Source of the DNA: Kocuria marina
GTDB taxonomy: Bacteria > Actinomycetota > Actinomycetes > Actinomycetales > Micrococcaceae
Direction: 5' to 3'
Assembly: GCF_000786655.1 (NCBI RefSeq)
Contig: NZ_JROM01000021.1
Span: forward strand, 124,001 to 188,000
Length of the DNA: 64,000 bases
The position numbers and the translations under genes were made by a program. Shown piece by piece: positions 48,448 to 56,300 of this stretch. Position 1 is the first letter of the stretch. Each line of letters starts with the position of its first letter. Under the pieces are notes generated by a model. It was not told where the DNA came from. It ran no database searches and saw only the letters and a list, made by a program, of their open reading frames with translations.

Positions 48448-48490
48448 AGGATGGCCGGGCGGGCACCATCGGTGCCCGCCCGGCCATCCT
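48448..48490 (+). terminator. DUF2505 gene terminator
   Basis: AGGATGGCCGGGCGGGCACC pairs with its exact complement around ATC, a 20-bp perfect stem just after the stop. Confidence 0.85.
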
Positions 48491-48547
48491 TCGTCCTACT
48501 CGACAACCGCGGTTCACCTGTGAACCACGTGACGGGAGTTCCTTGTC

Positions 48548-49840
48548 TTGAGCACAGACACGCAGACGTCCTCCGGTTCCGGTGGATCCTTCACGAATTT
48601 CCTGCGCCGGGACACCACCGGCGGTCTCTTCCTTCTGATCGCCATGGTGTTGGCCCTCGTGATCGCCAATTCCCCGTGGGGGGAGGTCTACTTCGGGCTG
48701 CGTGACACCGAGGTGGGCCCGAGTGTGGCCGGGCTGCAGCACACCGTGGGGCAATGGGCCTCAGACGGGCTGCTCGCGATCTTCTTCTTCCTCACGGGGT
48801 TGGAGTTGAAGACCGAGTTCGTGGACGGGGAACTGCACAACATCCGTAAAGCGATCCTGCCGGTCGTGGCCGCGTGCGGCGGCGTGCTCGTTCCCGCGTT
48901 GATCTTCCTGGGGGTCAACCTGGCCGCCGGTTCGGAGCGCACCGCGCTGCACGGCTGGGCGATCCCCACCGCCACGGACATCGCCTTCGCGGTGTCGGTG
49001 CTCGCGGTCGTGGGTTCGTCCCTTCCCGTGGCCATGCGCACGTTCCTGTTGACCCTGGCGGTCGTGGACGACCTCATCGCGATCGCGATCATCGCGTTCG
49101 TCTACACCGAGAGCGTGAACTTCCCGTTCCTGGGTGGGGCCGCGGTGCTGCTGGCACTGTACTGGTTCCTCACCCACAAGTTCATGGGGTGGTTCATGGC
49201 CCGGCACTGGGCCGCGTGGGTCATCCTGCTGCCCATCGGTGTGGTGACGTGGTGGCTGGTCTACGAGTCCGGGATCCACGCCACGATCGCGGGCGTGCTG
49301 CTGGGCTTCATGGTCCCCGTGCTCAAGCAGAAGCCGCGCATCATCCGTCAGGAGGACCCGCGCATGGGGTTGGCGCCCGCGCTCGAACACCGCTTCCGTC
49401 CGCTGTCCAACGGCTTCGTGATCCCCGTCTTCGCGTTCTTCTCGGCGGGTGTGGCCGTGGGCGGCTGGGACGGTGTGACCTCCGCCGCCACGGACCCGGT
49501 GGCCCTGGGCATCGTGGCCGGTCTACTGCTCGGCAAGCCCATCGGCATCTTCGGTGCCGCGTGGCTCATGGACCGTTTCACGTCCGCGGAGAAGGACCGG
49601 GACTACACGTGGTTCGACATGTTCGGCATGACGATCGTCGCGGGCATCGGGTTCACGGTGTCCCTGCTCGTGGGCGAACTGAGCTTCGGAGAGGGCAGCC
49701 CCCACGGCGACCACGCCAAGGTGGGCATCCTGTGCGGTTCCCTGCTCGCCGCGCTGATCGGTGGCACTCTCGTGGCCACGCGCAACAAGAAGTACAAGGC
49801 GATGCGCACGGCCGGCCACGACCCGGACACCCTGGACTGA
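48548..49840 (+). CDS. nhaA: Na+/H+ antiporter NhaA
   Basis: Expels sodium in exchange for protons. The 430-aa protein has about 12 helices; FLTGLELKTEFVDGEL near 78, the unwound-helix TATDIAFAVSVLAVVG near 145 and the ion-binding pair LAVVDDLIAI near 172, the family hallmark. GLVAFFSAGVAVGG-like helix X follows. It starts at TTG with GGGAG 9 nt upstream. A truncated second nhaA lies 0.6 kb downstream. Confidence 0.93.
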   Translation: MSTDTQTSSGSGGSFTNFLRRDTTGGLFLLIAMVLALVIANSPWGEVYFGLRDTEVGPSVAGLQHTVGQWASDGLLAIFFFLTGLELKTEFVDGELHNIRKAILPVVAACGGVLVPALIFLGVNLAAGSERTALHGWAIPTATDIAFAVSVLAVVGSSLPVAMRTFLLTLAVVDDLIAIAIIAFVYTESVNFPFLGGAAVLLALYWFLTHKFMGWFMARHWAAWVILLPIGVVTWWLVYESGIHATIAGVLLGFMVPVLKQKPRIIRQEDPRMGLAPALEHRFRPLSNGFVIPVFAFFSAGVAVGGWDGVTSAATDPVALGIVAGLLLGKPIGIFGAAWLMDRFTSAEKDRDYTWFDMFGMTIVAGIGFTVSLLVGELSFGEGSPHGDHAKVGILCGSLLAALIGGTLVATRNKKYKAMRTAGHDPDTLD

Positions 49841-49864
49841 CGCCCACACACCGCTGCACAAGAG

Positions 49865-49900
49865 ACGCGCCCGCTCCCCCGATGCGGGGGGCGGGCGCGT
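49865..49900 (+). terminator. nhaA terminator
   Basis: ACGCGCCCGC/GCGGGCGCGT arms extended by CCCCC/GGGGG around a small loop, 24 bp after nhaA. Confidence 0.8.
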
Positions 49901-49916
49901 TACGCGTGACGGGCGG

Positions 49917-50254
49917 TCAGGCCGGGTTGCGGGGGTGGAAGTACTGCTGCGCGGCGGTCAAGCCCCGCTCGCTGAGCATCTCGACGGCGTCGGCGGCGTC
50001 ACTGATGAGCAGCGGCAGTTCTTTGGCCTGCGCGCCGGAAAATCGCTTGAGAACATAATCGTCGATATCCATGCGTCCCGGGGGTCGACCCACGCCCACG
50101 CGAACCCGGATGTAATCCCTGGTTCCCAGAGCCTTGGTGATGTCCCGCAGCCCGTTGTGACCGCCCCCACGACCATGGCACCGATGTTGTGCCGGGTCCC
50201 CGCGTAGCGGTCCCCCGGGTTGCCCAGTCCCACGACCAGCGTCCGCTGCGTCAT
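49917..50254 (-). pseudogene. Internally deleted, frameshifted second copy of pth
   Basis: 232 bp (49935-50166) match the 3' half of the intact pth (54415-54646) with eight differences, and 50167-50325 match its 5' end and upstream region (from 54897) with four. The 250 bp between are missing, which shifts the frame after [20 protein letters not shown]...GAMVVG. Catalytic and tRNA-binding middle is lost. Its last residues (PRNPA) differ from the intact gene, marking a breakpoint near 49935. Confidence 0.9.
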
Positions 50255-50325
50255 CTCGTGTCCCTTCTTCGGGGCGGGGGCCCGCTCGTTCGTCCCGCAC
50301 CGTATCGGGTGTCGGATTGTTCGTT

Positions 50326-50426
50326 GCCGTCCACGTCGATCTCGAGCACGGCGTTGGAGTTACGGGACGCGAGCATCATGTCGTGGCCCGGCAGGATCAC
50401 GTGCAGCGGCTCGGCACCGTGGCCGT
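50326..50426 (-). pseudogene. 101-bp rplY fragment
   Basis: Identical to 55590-55690 inside rplY at all 101 positions. It is joined on the left to the pth upstream region through a shared GCCGTCC and on the right to the truncated nhaA through GTGGCCGT. Too short to code. Confidence 0.9.
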
Positions 50427-51270
50427 CCTGGCGTTCGTGGGCTCGGCCCTGCCCACTGCCATGCGCACCTTTCTCTTGACCCTGGCCGTTGTCGATGATC
50501 TGATCGCGCTCATCATCATTGCGTTCGTGTACACGGATTCCGTGCGCGTGCTCTTCCTGGGCGGCGCAGCCGTGCTGCTCGGGATCCTCTGGGTACTCAC
50601 CCACAAGTACGCCAACTGGTTCATCGCCAAGCACTGGGCCGCCTGGGTGATCCTGTTGCCCTTTGGAGTGGCCACGTGGTGGTTCGTCTACGAAGCCGGC
50701 GTGCATGCCACCATTGCCGGTGTCTTGCTGGGGTTCATGGTGCCCGTCATGAAGAACACTCCCCGAGTCATCCGTCACGAGGACCCCGAGATGGGCCTGG
50801 CCCCGGCCCTCGAGCATCGTTTCCGCCCGCTATCCAACGGCCTGGTCATCCCCATTTTCGCGTTCTTATCCGCTGGCGTGGCCGTGGGCGGCATCGAGGG
50901 CATCAACTCCGCAGCCACTGATCCCGTGGCGCTGGGTATCGTGGCCGGTCTGCTGATCGGTAAACCCGTGGGAATCTTCGGCGCATCCTGGCTCATGGAC
51001 CGGTTCAGTCCAGCGGTCAAGGACAACGACTACACCTGGACCGACATGTTCGGCATGTCGTTCGTGGCCGGTATCGGCTTCACGGTGTCCCTGCTCGTGA
51101 CCGAGCTGAGCTTCGGCACCGGCAGCCCCCACAACGACCACGCCAGGGCGGGAATTCTGTTCGGCTCCATGTTGGCCGCCGTCATTGGTGGCATCATGCT
51201 GCTGACCCGCAACGCCACGTACAAGAAAATCCGGGCCCACGGCGTGGATCCGGACGTCTACGACAACTGA
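50427..51270 (+). pseudogene. Truncated second nhaA (lacks N-terminal part)
   Basis: Codes a protein stretch that aligns to NhaA from about residue 155 to the end, by eye about three quarters identical to the 48548 gene but clearly diverged in DNA, so not a recent duplicate of it. It keeps the LAVVDDLIAL ion-binding pair but lacks the first four helices including the TDIAF unwound helix. The frame stays open upstream through the rplY fragment as far as GTG 50317, giving a 317-codon chimeric frame; there is no ribosome site seen, and function is doubtful. Confidence 0.8.
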
Positions 51271-51571
51271 CATGTAGGGGAGTTCTGTCGAGAGGACAGG
51301 GTGAGGTGCCGTCCGGAAGCTATCCGGGCGGCGCCTCTTGTTGGCCCAGCCGGTGCTGGTCGGAAAGCGTGTCAGGTGGCGACGCGCGGTCAGACTGATA
51401 TGCGCGGGTTGGGTACCGCAGGACGGTGTTCGGCTAGAACGGACCGCGTGTCTACAATCCAGCGTGGCACCGCAACAGGAACCTCGTGCTGCTGCTCATA
51501 GTTGTATCGCGGGTCGCTCCACGCGCTACCTCCCGGGACCACCGGCGGGTCGGCTTGTAGGGGCGGGAGAC
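51271..51571. other. Gap between truncated nhaA and IS110 relic
   Basis: 301 bp with no supportable gene. Besides the hairpin at its start, the part next to the transposase stop could be IS110 flank; IS110 elements lack terminal inverted repeats, so ends cannot be set. Confidence 0.5.
51303..51337 (+). terminator. Hairpin after truncated nhaA
   Basis: GAGGTGCCGTCCGG pairs with CCGGGCGGCGCCTC with two mismatches around a 7-nt loop. Confidence 0.65.
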
Positions 51572-52352
51572 CTATCCGGTGGCCACCCCGCCCATCTGCT
51601 CATCCATCACGGCCAAGGACCAGCACCGCCCGGCCAGCTCCCGTGCGATAGCCACGTTAGCGATCGTGTAGCGCTTCTTCCGTTCAAGCATCCGCACCCA
51701 GCGGTTGTGCAATCTGCGGTTGCTGGCATCGCCGCGGGCCCGAGCCGCAGCCGGGGCCAGGTCCCAGCGGTCCCGCATGATCTTGCCGATGCAGTATGCC
51801 CGGCGGTGGTGCCAGGCTGCGTCGACCAGCAGCCGCCAGGCATGGGTGTTACCGGTCTTGGTGATCGGTCCTCGTACTCTGCTGGCTCCGGAGGAGTGCT
51901 CGCAGGGCACCAGCCCGACGAAGGCCCCGATGGTGTTACCGGTGAAGCGGTGCCAGTCCCCGATCTCCACTGCCAGCCCGAAGCCGGTCAGTGTGGAGAT
52001 CCCGCGCAAGCACCCCAGCCAGTGGACGACCTCGGCGAATTGGGACTCGGCGGCCATCTTGGTAATTGCTTGATCCAGTCGGTCACGGCGGTCCGCAGTG
52101 GCCAGAACCGTCTCGTGCTCGGCATCAAAAGCCATCCGCGTGGCCGGGGATTCCAAGTACTGGCGGGCCAGGTGCACCGCGTCCTTCGCATCAGTTTTCA
52201 CCCGGTCCCCAAAAGACCGTTGCAGCTTCGAGGGGCCGCCACCACACACCGGATCCCGTCTGCGTTCAACACCCGAGATGACCCGAAACCGATGGGGCGG
52301 CCTCCTAGGTCACCGCCACCGGCCCGGGCAGCTGGCGGATCCAGGACCGAAT
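51572..52352 (-). pseudogene. IS110-family transposase relic
   Basis: The C-terminal part is open (VKTDAKDAVHLARQYLES, LRGISTLTGFGLAVEIGD, and the Ser motif SSGASRVRGPITKTGN), matching Transposase_20. Near 52228-52233 the frame shifts by a missing C between VLNADGIRCVVAAP and SKLQRSFGDRV. Farther upstream QLPGPVAVT is followed by TAG and another shift before PIGFGSSRVL. The N-terminal RuvC-like domain with its first acidic residues is gone. The element is not active. Confidence 0.85.
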
Positions 52353-52369
52353 GTGAACGTAATCTGAAG

Positions 52370-52459
52370 TCAGCCGGGCATGTCCGGTAACCCACGAATC
52401 TCTGTGAGGGAGGCCCCGGCCCGCAACCCCTCCACGACAGACGGGTCACTAGATACCGT
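52370..52459 (-). other. Short unplaced coding-like fragment
   Basis: Minus strand reads DPSVVEGLRAGASLTEIRG and a few more residues before TGA, resembling part of a helix-turn-helix or small terminase/transposase segment. It is only about 30 codons and has no start; possibly a remnant of a second element. Confidence 0.3.
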
Positions 52460-52933
52460 TTAGACGGTCTTGGACGCCGCGTGCTTCACGGCGTCCTCGA
52501 CGGCCACCCAGCTGAGCATCGCGCACTTCACGCGCGCCACGAACTTGGACACCCCCGCGAAAGCAGCGGCGTCACCCAGGATCTCTTCATCTGGAGTCAC
52601 CTGGCCACGCGACCGCAGCATGTCACGGAAGTGCTCAATCAACGTGTCCAGCTCGGGCAGGCTCAATCCCGGTGCCGTTTCCGCTAACACCGACGCCGCC
52701 GCCATGGAAATCGAGCAGCCCTCGCCGTTCCACTCCACGGCCTCTACCGTGGGGGTCTCCCCGCCTGTCACCGTCACCCGCACGGTGATTTCATCACCGC
52801 ACGTGGGGTTGTACTGATGCGACACTCCGCTGCGCTCACCAGCGGATGAAACGTCCTGGCTCGCCTCCCCACTGCGCTTGTGCGAGTGCTCCAAAATGAT
52901 GGTCTGGTACAGCTGGTCCAATTCAGCGCTCAT
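52460..52933 (-). CDS. sufU: Fe-S cluster assembly sulfur-transfer protein SufU
   Basis: Zinc protein that takes persulfide sulfur from SufS. The 157-aa protein begins LDQLYQTIILEHSHKRSGE, has the first zinc Cys in QYNPTCGDEI near 44, EGCSISMAAASVL near 72 and RVKCAMLSWVAVEDAV near 138. The three cysteines and intervening Asp fit SufU, not the IscU scaffold. It overlaps sufS by 4 bp. It lies inside the rearranged segment. Confidence 0.92.
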   Translation of the reverse strand: MSAELDQLYQTIILEHSHKRSGEASQDVSSAGERSGVSHQYNPTCGDEITVRVTVTGGETPTVEAVEWNGEGCSISMAAASVLAETAPGLSLPELDTLIEHFRDMLRSRGQVTPDEEILGDAAAFAGVSKFVARVKCAMLSWVAVEDAVKHAASKTV

Positions 52934-54225
52934 GCGCCCTCCGCCCGGAAGTAGCCGCGAACACGCGAAAGCTCGTCGAGGAAGCGATCGACGTCGTCGG
53001 TGGTGTTGTACAAATACGTGCTTGCGCGTGTGCTGGCCGTGAGGCCCAATTCGCGGTGGAGCGGCTGGGCGCAGTGGTGACCAACGCGCACGGCAATTCC
53101 CGCGGCATCCAAGAGCTGACCCACATCGTGCGCGTGCACCCCGGCCACGTCAATGCTGACCAGGCCCACGCGCTCCACCCCGGGTTCGGGACCGATGAGA
53201 CGAACGCCGTTGATCTCGGTGACACCTCGTGCCAACTGACGGCCGAGTTCGGCCTCCCACGCCTCGATCCGGCCCATGCCGATCGCCCGCAGGTATCGCA
53301 CGGCCTCAGCCCAGGCGACGGCCTGGCTGATGCGCTGGGTACCGGCATCGAAGCGGACGGGCGAGTCCAGATAGCGAGCATGCTCGGTGGTGACCTCGGT
53401 GATCATGGAGCCGCCGGTGAGGAACGTGGGCAACGCATTGAGCAACTCGTGGCGACCGTAGAGCGCGCCGATGCCCGTGGGACCCAGCATCTTGTGCGCG
53501 GAGAACACGGCGAAGTCCACGCCGAGCGCGGGAAAATCTATGGGCATGTGCGGCACGGATTGGCACGCATCGAGAACCGTGAGCGCGCCGATTTTTTGGG
53601 CCTCCCCCACGATGGCCTGCACATCCGTGATCGCACCGGTCACGTTGGACACGTGAGTGAACGCGACGAGCTTGGTGCGCTCCGAGACTGTGTCGGCAAC
53701 CGCCTGGGGCGTGATCAGACCGCGCGCGTCCACGGGAACCACGCGCAGGCTCGCACCCGTGCGGGCTGCCAGTTCCTGCCACGGGATCAAATTCGCGTGG
53801 TGCTCCGCCTGGGTCGTGACGATCTCATCATCGGGCCCCACTCGAAACCGCTCCGCGTTCTCGGAACCATTGGAACCTGCGGTCGCGTTGGACATCGCGT
53901 AACTGAGCAGGTTCAGCCCCTCGGTGGCGTTGGAGGTCCAGACCAGTGAATAAGGGTCCGCACCCACGAAGTGCGCGATCGTGGCCCGTGCGTCCTCGAA
54001 GAGATCCGTGGCCTCGACGGCCAGCGTGTGGGCGCCGCGGTGGACTGCTGCACGATGATGCAGGGTGAAGTCGCGTTCCGCGTCAGCGACCGCCAGGGGC
54101 ACCTGGGAGGTGGCACCGGTGTCTAGGTACACCAACGGATGACCCGCCACCTGCGATTCGGTGAGCAGCGGGAAATCCCGCTTCAGCCTCAAGACCTGCT
54201 CGTTGTCCAAGGGGGTTGTGGGCAT
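52930..54225 (-). CDS. sufS: Cysteine desulfurase SufS
   Basis: PLP enzyme (431 aa) that releases sulfur from cysteine. YLDTGATSQVPLAV near 35, HRGAHTLAVEATDLFEDAR near 62, the EHHANLIPW histidine near 142, FSAHKMLGPTGIGALYG with the PLP lysine near 250 and RVGHHCAQPLHRELG with the sulfur-carrying Cys near 390 are all present. Pairs with SufU. No sufBCD scaffold genes are in the window, so the pair is separated from the rest of the SUF machinery. Confidence 0.94.
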   Translation of the reverse strand: MPTTPLDNEQVLRLKRDFPLLTESQVAGHPLVYLDTGATSQVPLAVADAERDFTLHHRAAVHRGAHTLAVEATDLFEDARATIAHFVGADPYSLVWTSNATEGLNLLSYAMSNATAGSNGSENAERFRVGPDDEIVTTQAEHHANLIPWQELAARTGASLRVVPVDARGLITPQAVADTVSERTKLVAFTHVSNVTGAITDVQAIVGEAQKIGALTVLDACQSVPHMPIDFPALGVDFAVFSAHKMLGPTGIGALYGRHELLNALPTFLTGGSMITEVTTEHARYLDSPVRFDAGTQRISQAVAWAEAVRYLRAIGMGRIEAWEAELGRQLARGVTEINGVRLIGPEPGVERVGLVSIDVAGVHAHDVGQLLDAAGIAVRVGHHCAQPLHRELGLTASTRASTYLYNTTDDVDRFLDELSRVRGYFRAEGA

Positions 54226-54338
54226 GACTCCTTCTTACGAGCTTCCGCTCCTTGACGAACGCTACGGGCATTTCGACCGTAGTCCGGTGCGAGCACGGTG
54301 ACGAATGGTGATTACGCAGTGTTGAGCCCACCGTCACT

Positions 54339-54396
54339 ATGGGCCGGGTCCGCGGTGTCACCGGCCGGCGCGGGCCGGACGCGAGAACCCGGCCCG
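54339..54396 (-). terminator. Possible pth terminator region
   Basis: GGGCCGGGT at 54339-54347 and ACCCGGCCC at 54388-54396 can pair around a GC-rich loop that itself has CCGGCC/GGCCGG. Placed just after pth and before sufS promoter. Confidence 0.4.
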
Positions 54397-54399
54397 GTG

Positions 54400-54984
54400 T
54401 CAGGACAATCTGGCGTGGAAGTACTGTTGCGCGGCGGTCAAGCCCCGCTCGCTGAGCATTTCCACGGCGTCGGCGGCGTCACTGATGAGCAGCGGCAGTT
54501 CTTTGGCCTGCGCGCCGGAAAATCGCTTGAGCACATAATCGGCGGTATCCATGCGTCCCGGGGGTCGACCCACGCCCACGCGAACCCGGATGTAATCCCT
54601 AGTCCCCAGAGCCTTGGTGATGTCCCGCAGCCCGTTGTGACCGCCCTCCCCACCACCGCGCTTGAGCTTGACGGCACCGAAGGGCAGGTCAACGTCGTCG
54701 TGGACCACCACGAGCTCGTCCGCACCCAGGGAGTAGTACTGGGCCAGCGCGCTCACAGGCCCCCCGGAGACGTTCATGTAGCTCAAGGGCTGGGCCACCA
54801 CGAGTCGCGGCGCCCCCGGACGTATCCGGGTCTCCGCCACGGCGGCGCGCGCCTTGTGGGCGGAGAGTTTCACGCCGGCGCGCTGCGCGAGTTCGGCCAC
54901 GACCATGGCACCGATGTTGTGCCGGGTCCCCGCGTAGCGGTCCCCCGGGTTGCCCAGTCCCACGACCAGCGTCCGCTGCGTCAT
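54400..54984 (-). CDS. pth: Peptidyl-tRNA hydrolase
   Basis: Recycles peptidyl-tRNA released from stalled ribosomes. The 194-aa protein has [20 protein letters not shown] with the catalytic His near 22, PLSYMNVSGGPVSALAQYY near 68, HDDVDLPFGAVKLKRGGGE near 95 and [14 protein letters not shown] near 113. Length is normal. It follows rplY on the same strand, a common pair. A damaged copy lies 4.5 kb away. Confidence 0.95.
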   Translation of the reverse strand: MTQRTLVVGLGNPGDRYAGTRHNIGAMVVAELAQRAGVKLSAHKARAAVAETRIRPGAPRLVVAQPLSYMNVSGGPVSALAQYYSLGADELVVVHDDVDLPFGAVKLKRGGGEGGHNGLRDITKALGTRDYIRVRVGVGRPPGRMDTADYVLKRFSGAQAKELPLLISDAADAVEMLSERGLTAAQQYFHARLS

Positions 54985-55084
54985 CTCGTGTCCCTTCTTC
55001 CGTGCGGGGCCCCGCTCGTTCGTCCCGCACCGTATCGAGTGTCGGATTGTTCGTTGCCGTCCCCGTGTCCGGACCCGGGGACGA

Positions 55085-55120
55085 CGGCGGCGGCAGGCAC
55101 ACGTGGTGCTTGCCGCCGCT
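55085..55120 (-). terminator. Hairpin between rplY and pth
   Basis: GGCGGCGGCAGGCAC against GTGCTTGCCGCCGCT with one G-T pair, loop ACGTG. It may attenuate transcription from rplY into pth. Confidence 0.5.
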
Positions 55121-55163
55121 CATCACATCGCCTCAACCCGTTACGGACGGGCGACCACTTGGA

Positions 55164-55790
55164 TCACTCGTCGTCCGAGGACTCCTCGGCCGACTCCTGC
55201 GCGGTCTCGCCCTCGACGTCCTCGGTCTCCGGCTCCTCACCCAGATCCTGCTCCACGGGCTCGGACACATTGATGACCAGCAGCTCGGGGTCGGACACGA
55301 GCGTGACACCGGAGGGCAGGGTCACGTCCGCGGCGTAGATGTGCTCGCCGGCCTCGCGGCCCTCGATGTCCACGACGACGTTCTCAGGAACCTTCAGCGC
55401 GTCGGCCTCGACGAGCAGGACGTTCTCCTCCACGTTGTGCACGGCGGTCGCGGCGACCTCGCCCTCGACGGTCACGGGGATCTCGACCTCGACACGCTCA
55501 CCGCGGCGCACGGTCAGCAGGTCGATGTGCAGGATCTCGGGGCGCACGGGGTGGCGCTGGACGTCCTTGATCATCGCGAGGTGGCCCTCGCCGTCCACGT
55601 CGATCTCGAGCACGGCGTTGGAGTTACGGGACGCGAGCATCATGTCGTGGCCCGGCAGGATCACGTGCAGCGGCTCGGCACCGTGGCCGTAGATCACGGC
55701 GGGGATCTGGTCGTTGGCGCGCACGCGGCGGGAGTAGCCCTTGCCGAACTCGGTGCGCAGGGTCGCGGGAATGGTGATGACGTCCACCAT
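55164..55790 (-). CDS. rplY: Ribosomal protein L25 (CTC type)
   Basis: Binds 5S rRNA in the large subunit. The 208-aa protein has the L25 domain ([38 protein letters not shown]) and the C-terminal TL5/CTC beta domain, ending in a long acidic tail of Glu/Asp/Ser. ATG 55788-55790 has AAGGAG upstream. 101 bp of this gene recur at 50326-50426. Confidence 0.95.
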   Translation of the reverse strand: MVDVITIPATLRTEFGKGYSRRVRANDQIPAVIYGHGAEPLHVILPGHDMMLASRNSNAVLEIDVDGEGHLAMIKDVQRHPVRPEILHIDLLTVRRGERVEVEIPVTVEGEVAATAVHNVEENVLLVEADALKVPENVVVDIEGREAGEHIYAADVTLPSGVTLVSDPELLVINVSEPVEQDLGEEPETEDVEGETAQESAEESSDDE

Positions 55791-56300
55791 GGTGGGTCTC
55801 CTTCGATCGTGGGTCTGGTTGGTTACCGTCAGACCGTCCGAGTCACGGTGGAGGTGCTCGCACCGTGCGTCCCGAACGTTGTTACGACCGACGTGGTGCG
55901 GTACCCCACTCGCCCACCGCTCGGGATGCACTCACCGGTCGCGGTGGATTATAAGGATCCACAAGCCGTCGTCGATAACGGGGCGGGACGACCGCCCCCT
56001 CGCCTTGGCAACGGGCCCACGATAGCACGTGCCCCACCCCCGGCGCCGCCTCCGGGTTTGACCCCCAAGCGGGCGACGACGCGGCCCCGTCAAGGACGTC
56101 ACATGTCCACAATTCTGTACCGATTCATGAACTCCGGGGATATTCGAGCAGGTGAGAGAGTATGTTGACTAATTAGCGGGCGTAAATCTCGGGGGAGATG
56201 AACACCGCGGTGCGGGGACTCGTTGGGAACGGTCCACGCATCGGAGCGAGCGCGTGGGGCGTCTCGCCGTCGAACGGTTTTGGGGGAAGGTTCGTCGACC
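55791..56300. promoter_or_regulatory. Divergent intergenic region rplY / sugar transferase
   Basis: 510 bp without a supportable gene. The rplY promoter lies at the left (next entry). The right part around 56100-56190 is A/T-rich (TATGTTGACTAATTAG), including TTGACT at 56165-56170, but no well-spaced -10 was found for the sugar transferase. Confidence 0.5.
55948..55953 (-). promoter_or_regulatory. Consensus -10 TATAAT for rplY-pth
   Basis: TATAAT on the minus strand, the only perfect consensus -10 noted, about 160 bp before the rplY ATG. The -35 is unclear. Suits a ribosomal-protein operon. Confidence 0.55.

Noticed and set aside
49958-50254. A functional second peptidyl-tRNA hydrolase
   Set aside because: The central 250 bp are missing and the frame is shifted.
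52198-52449. Separate small gene upstream of the transposase frame
   Set aside because: Its end VLNADGIRCVVAAP is the missing N-terminal continuation of the same broken IS110 transposase.
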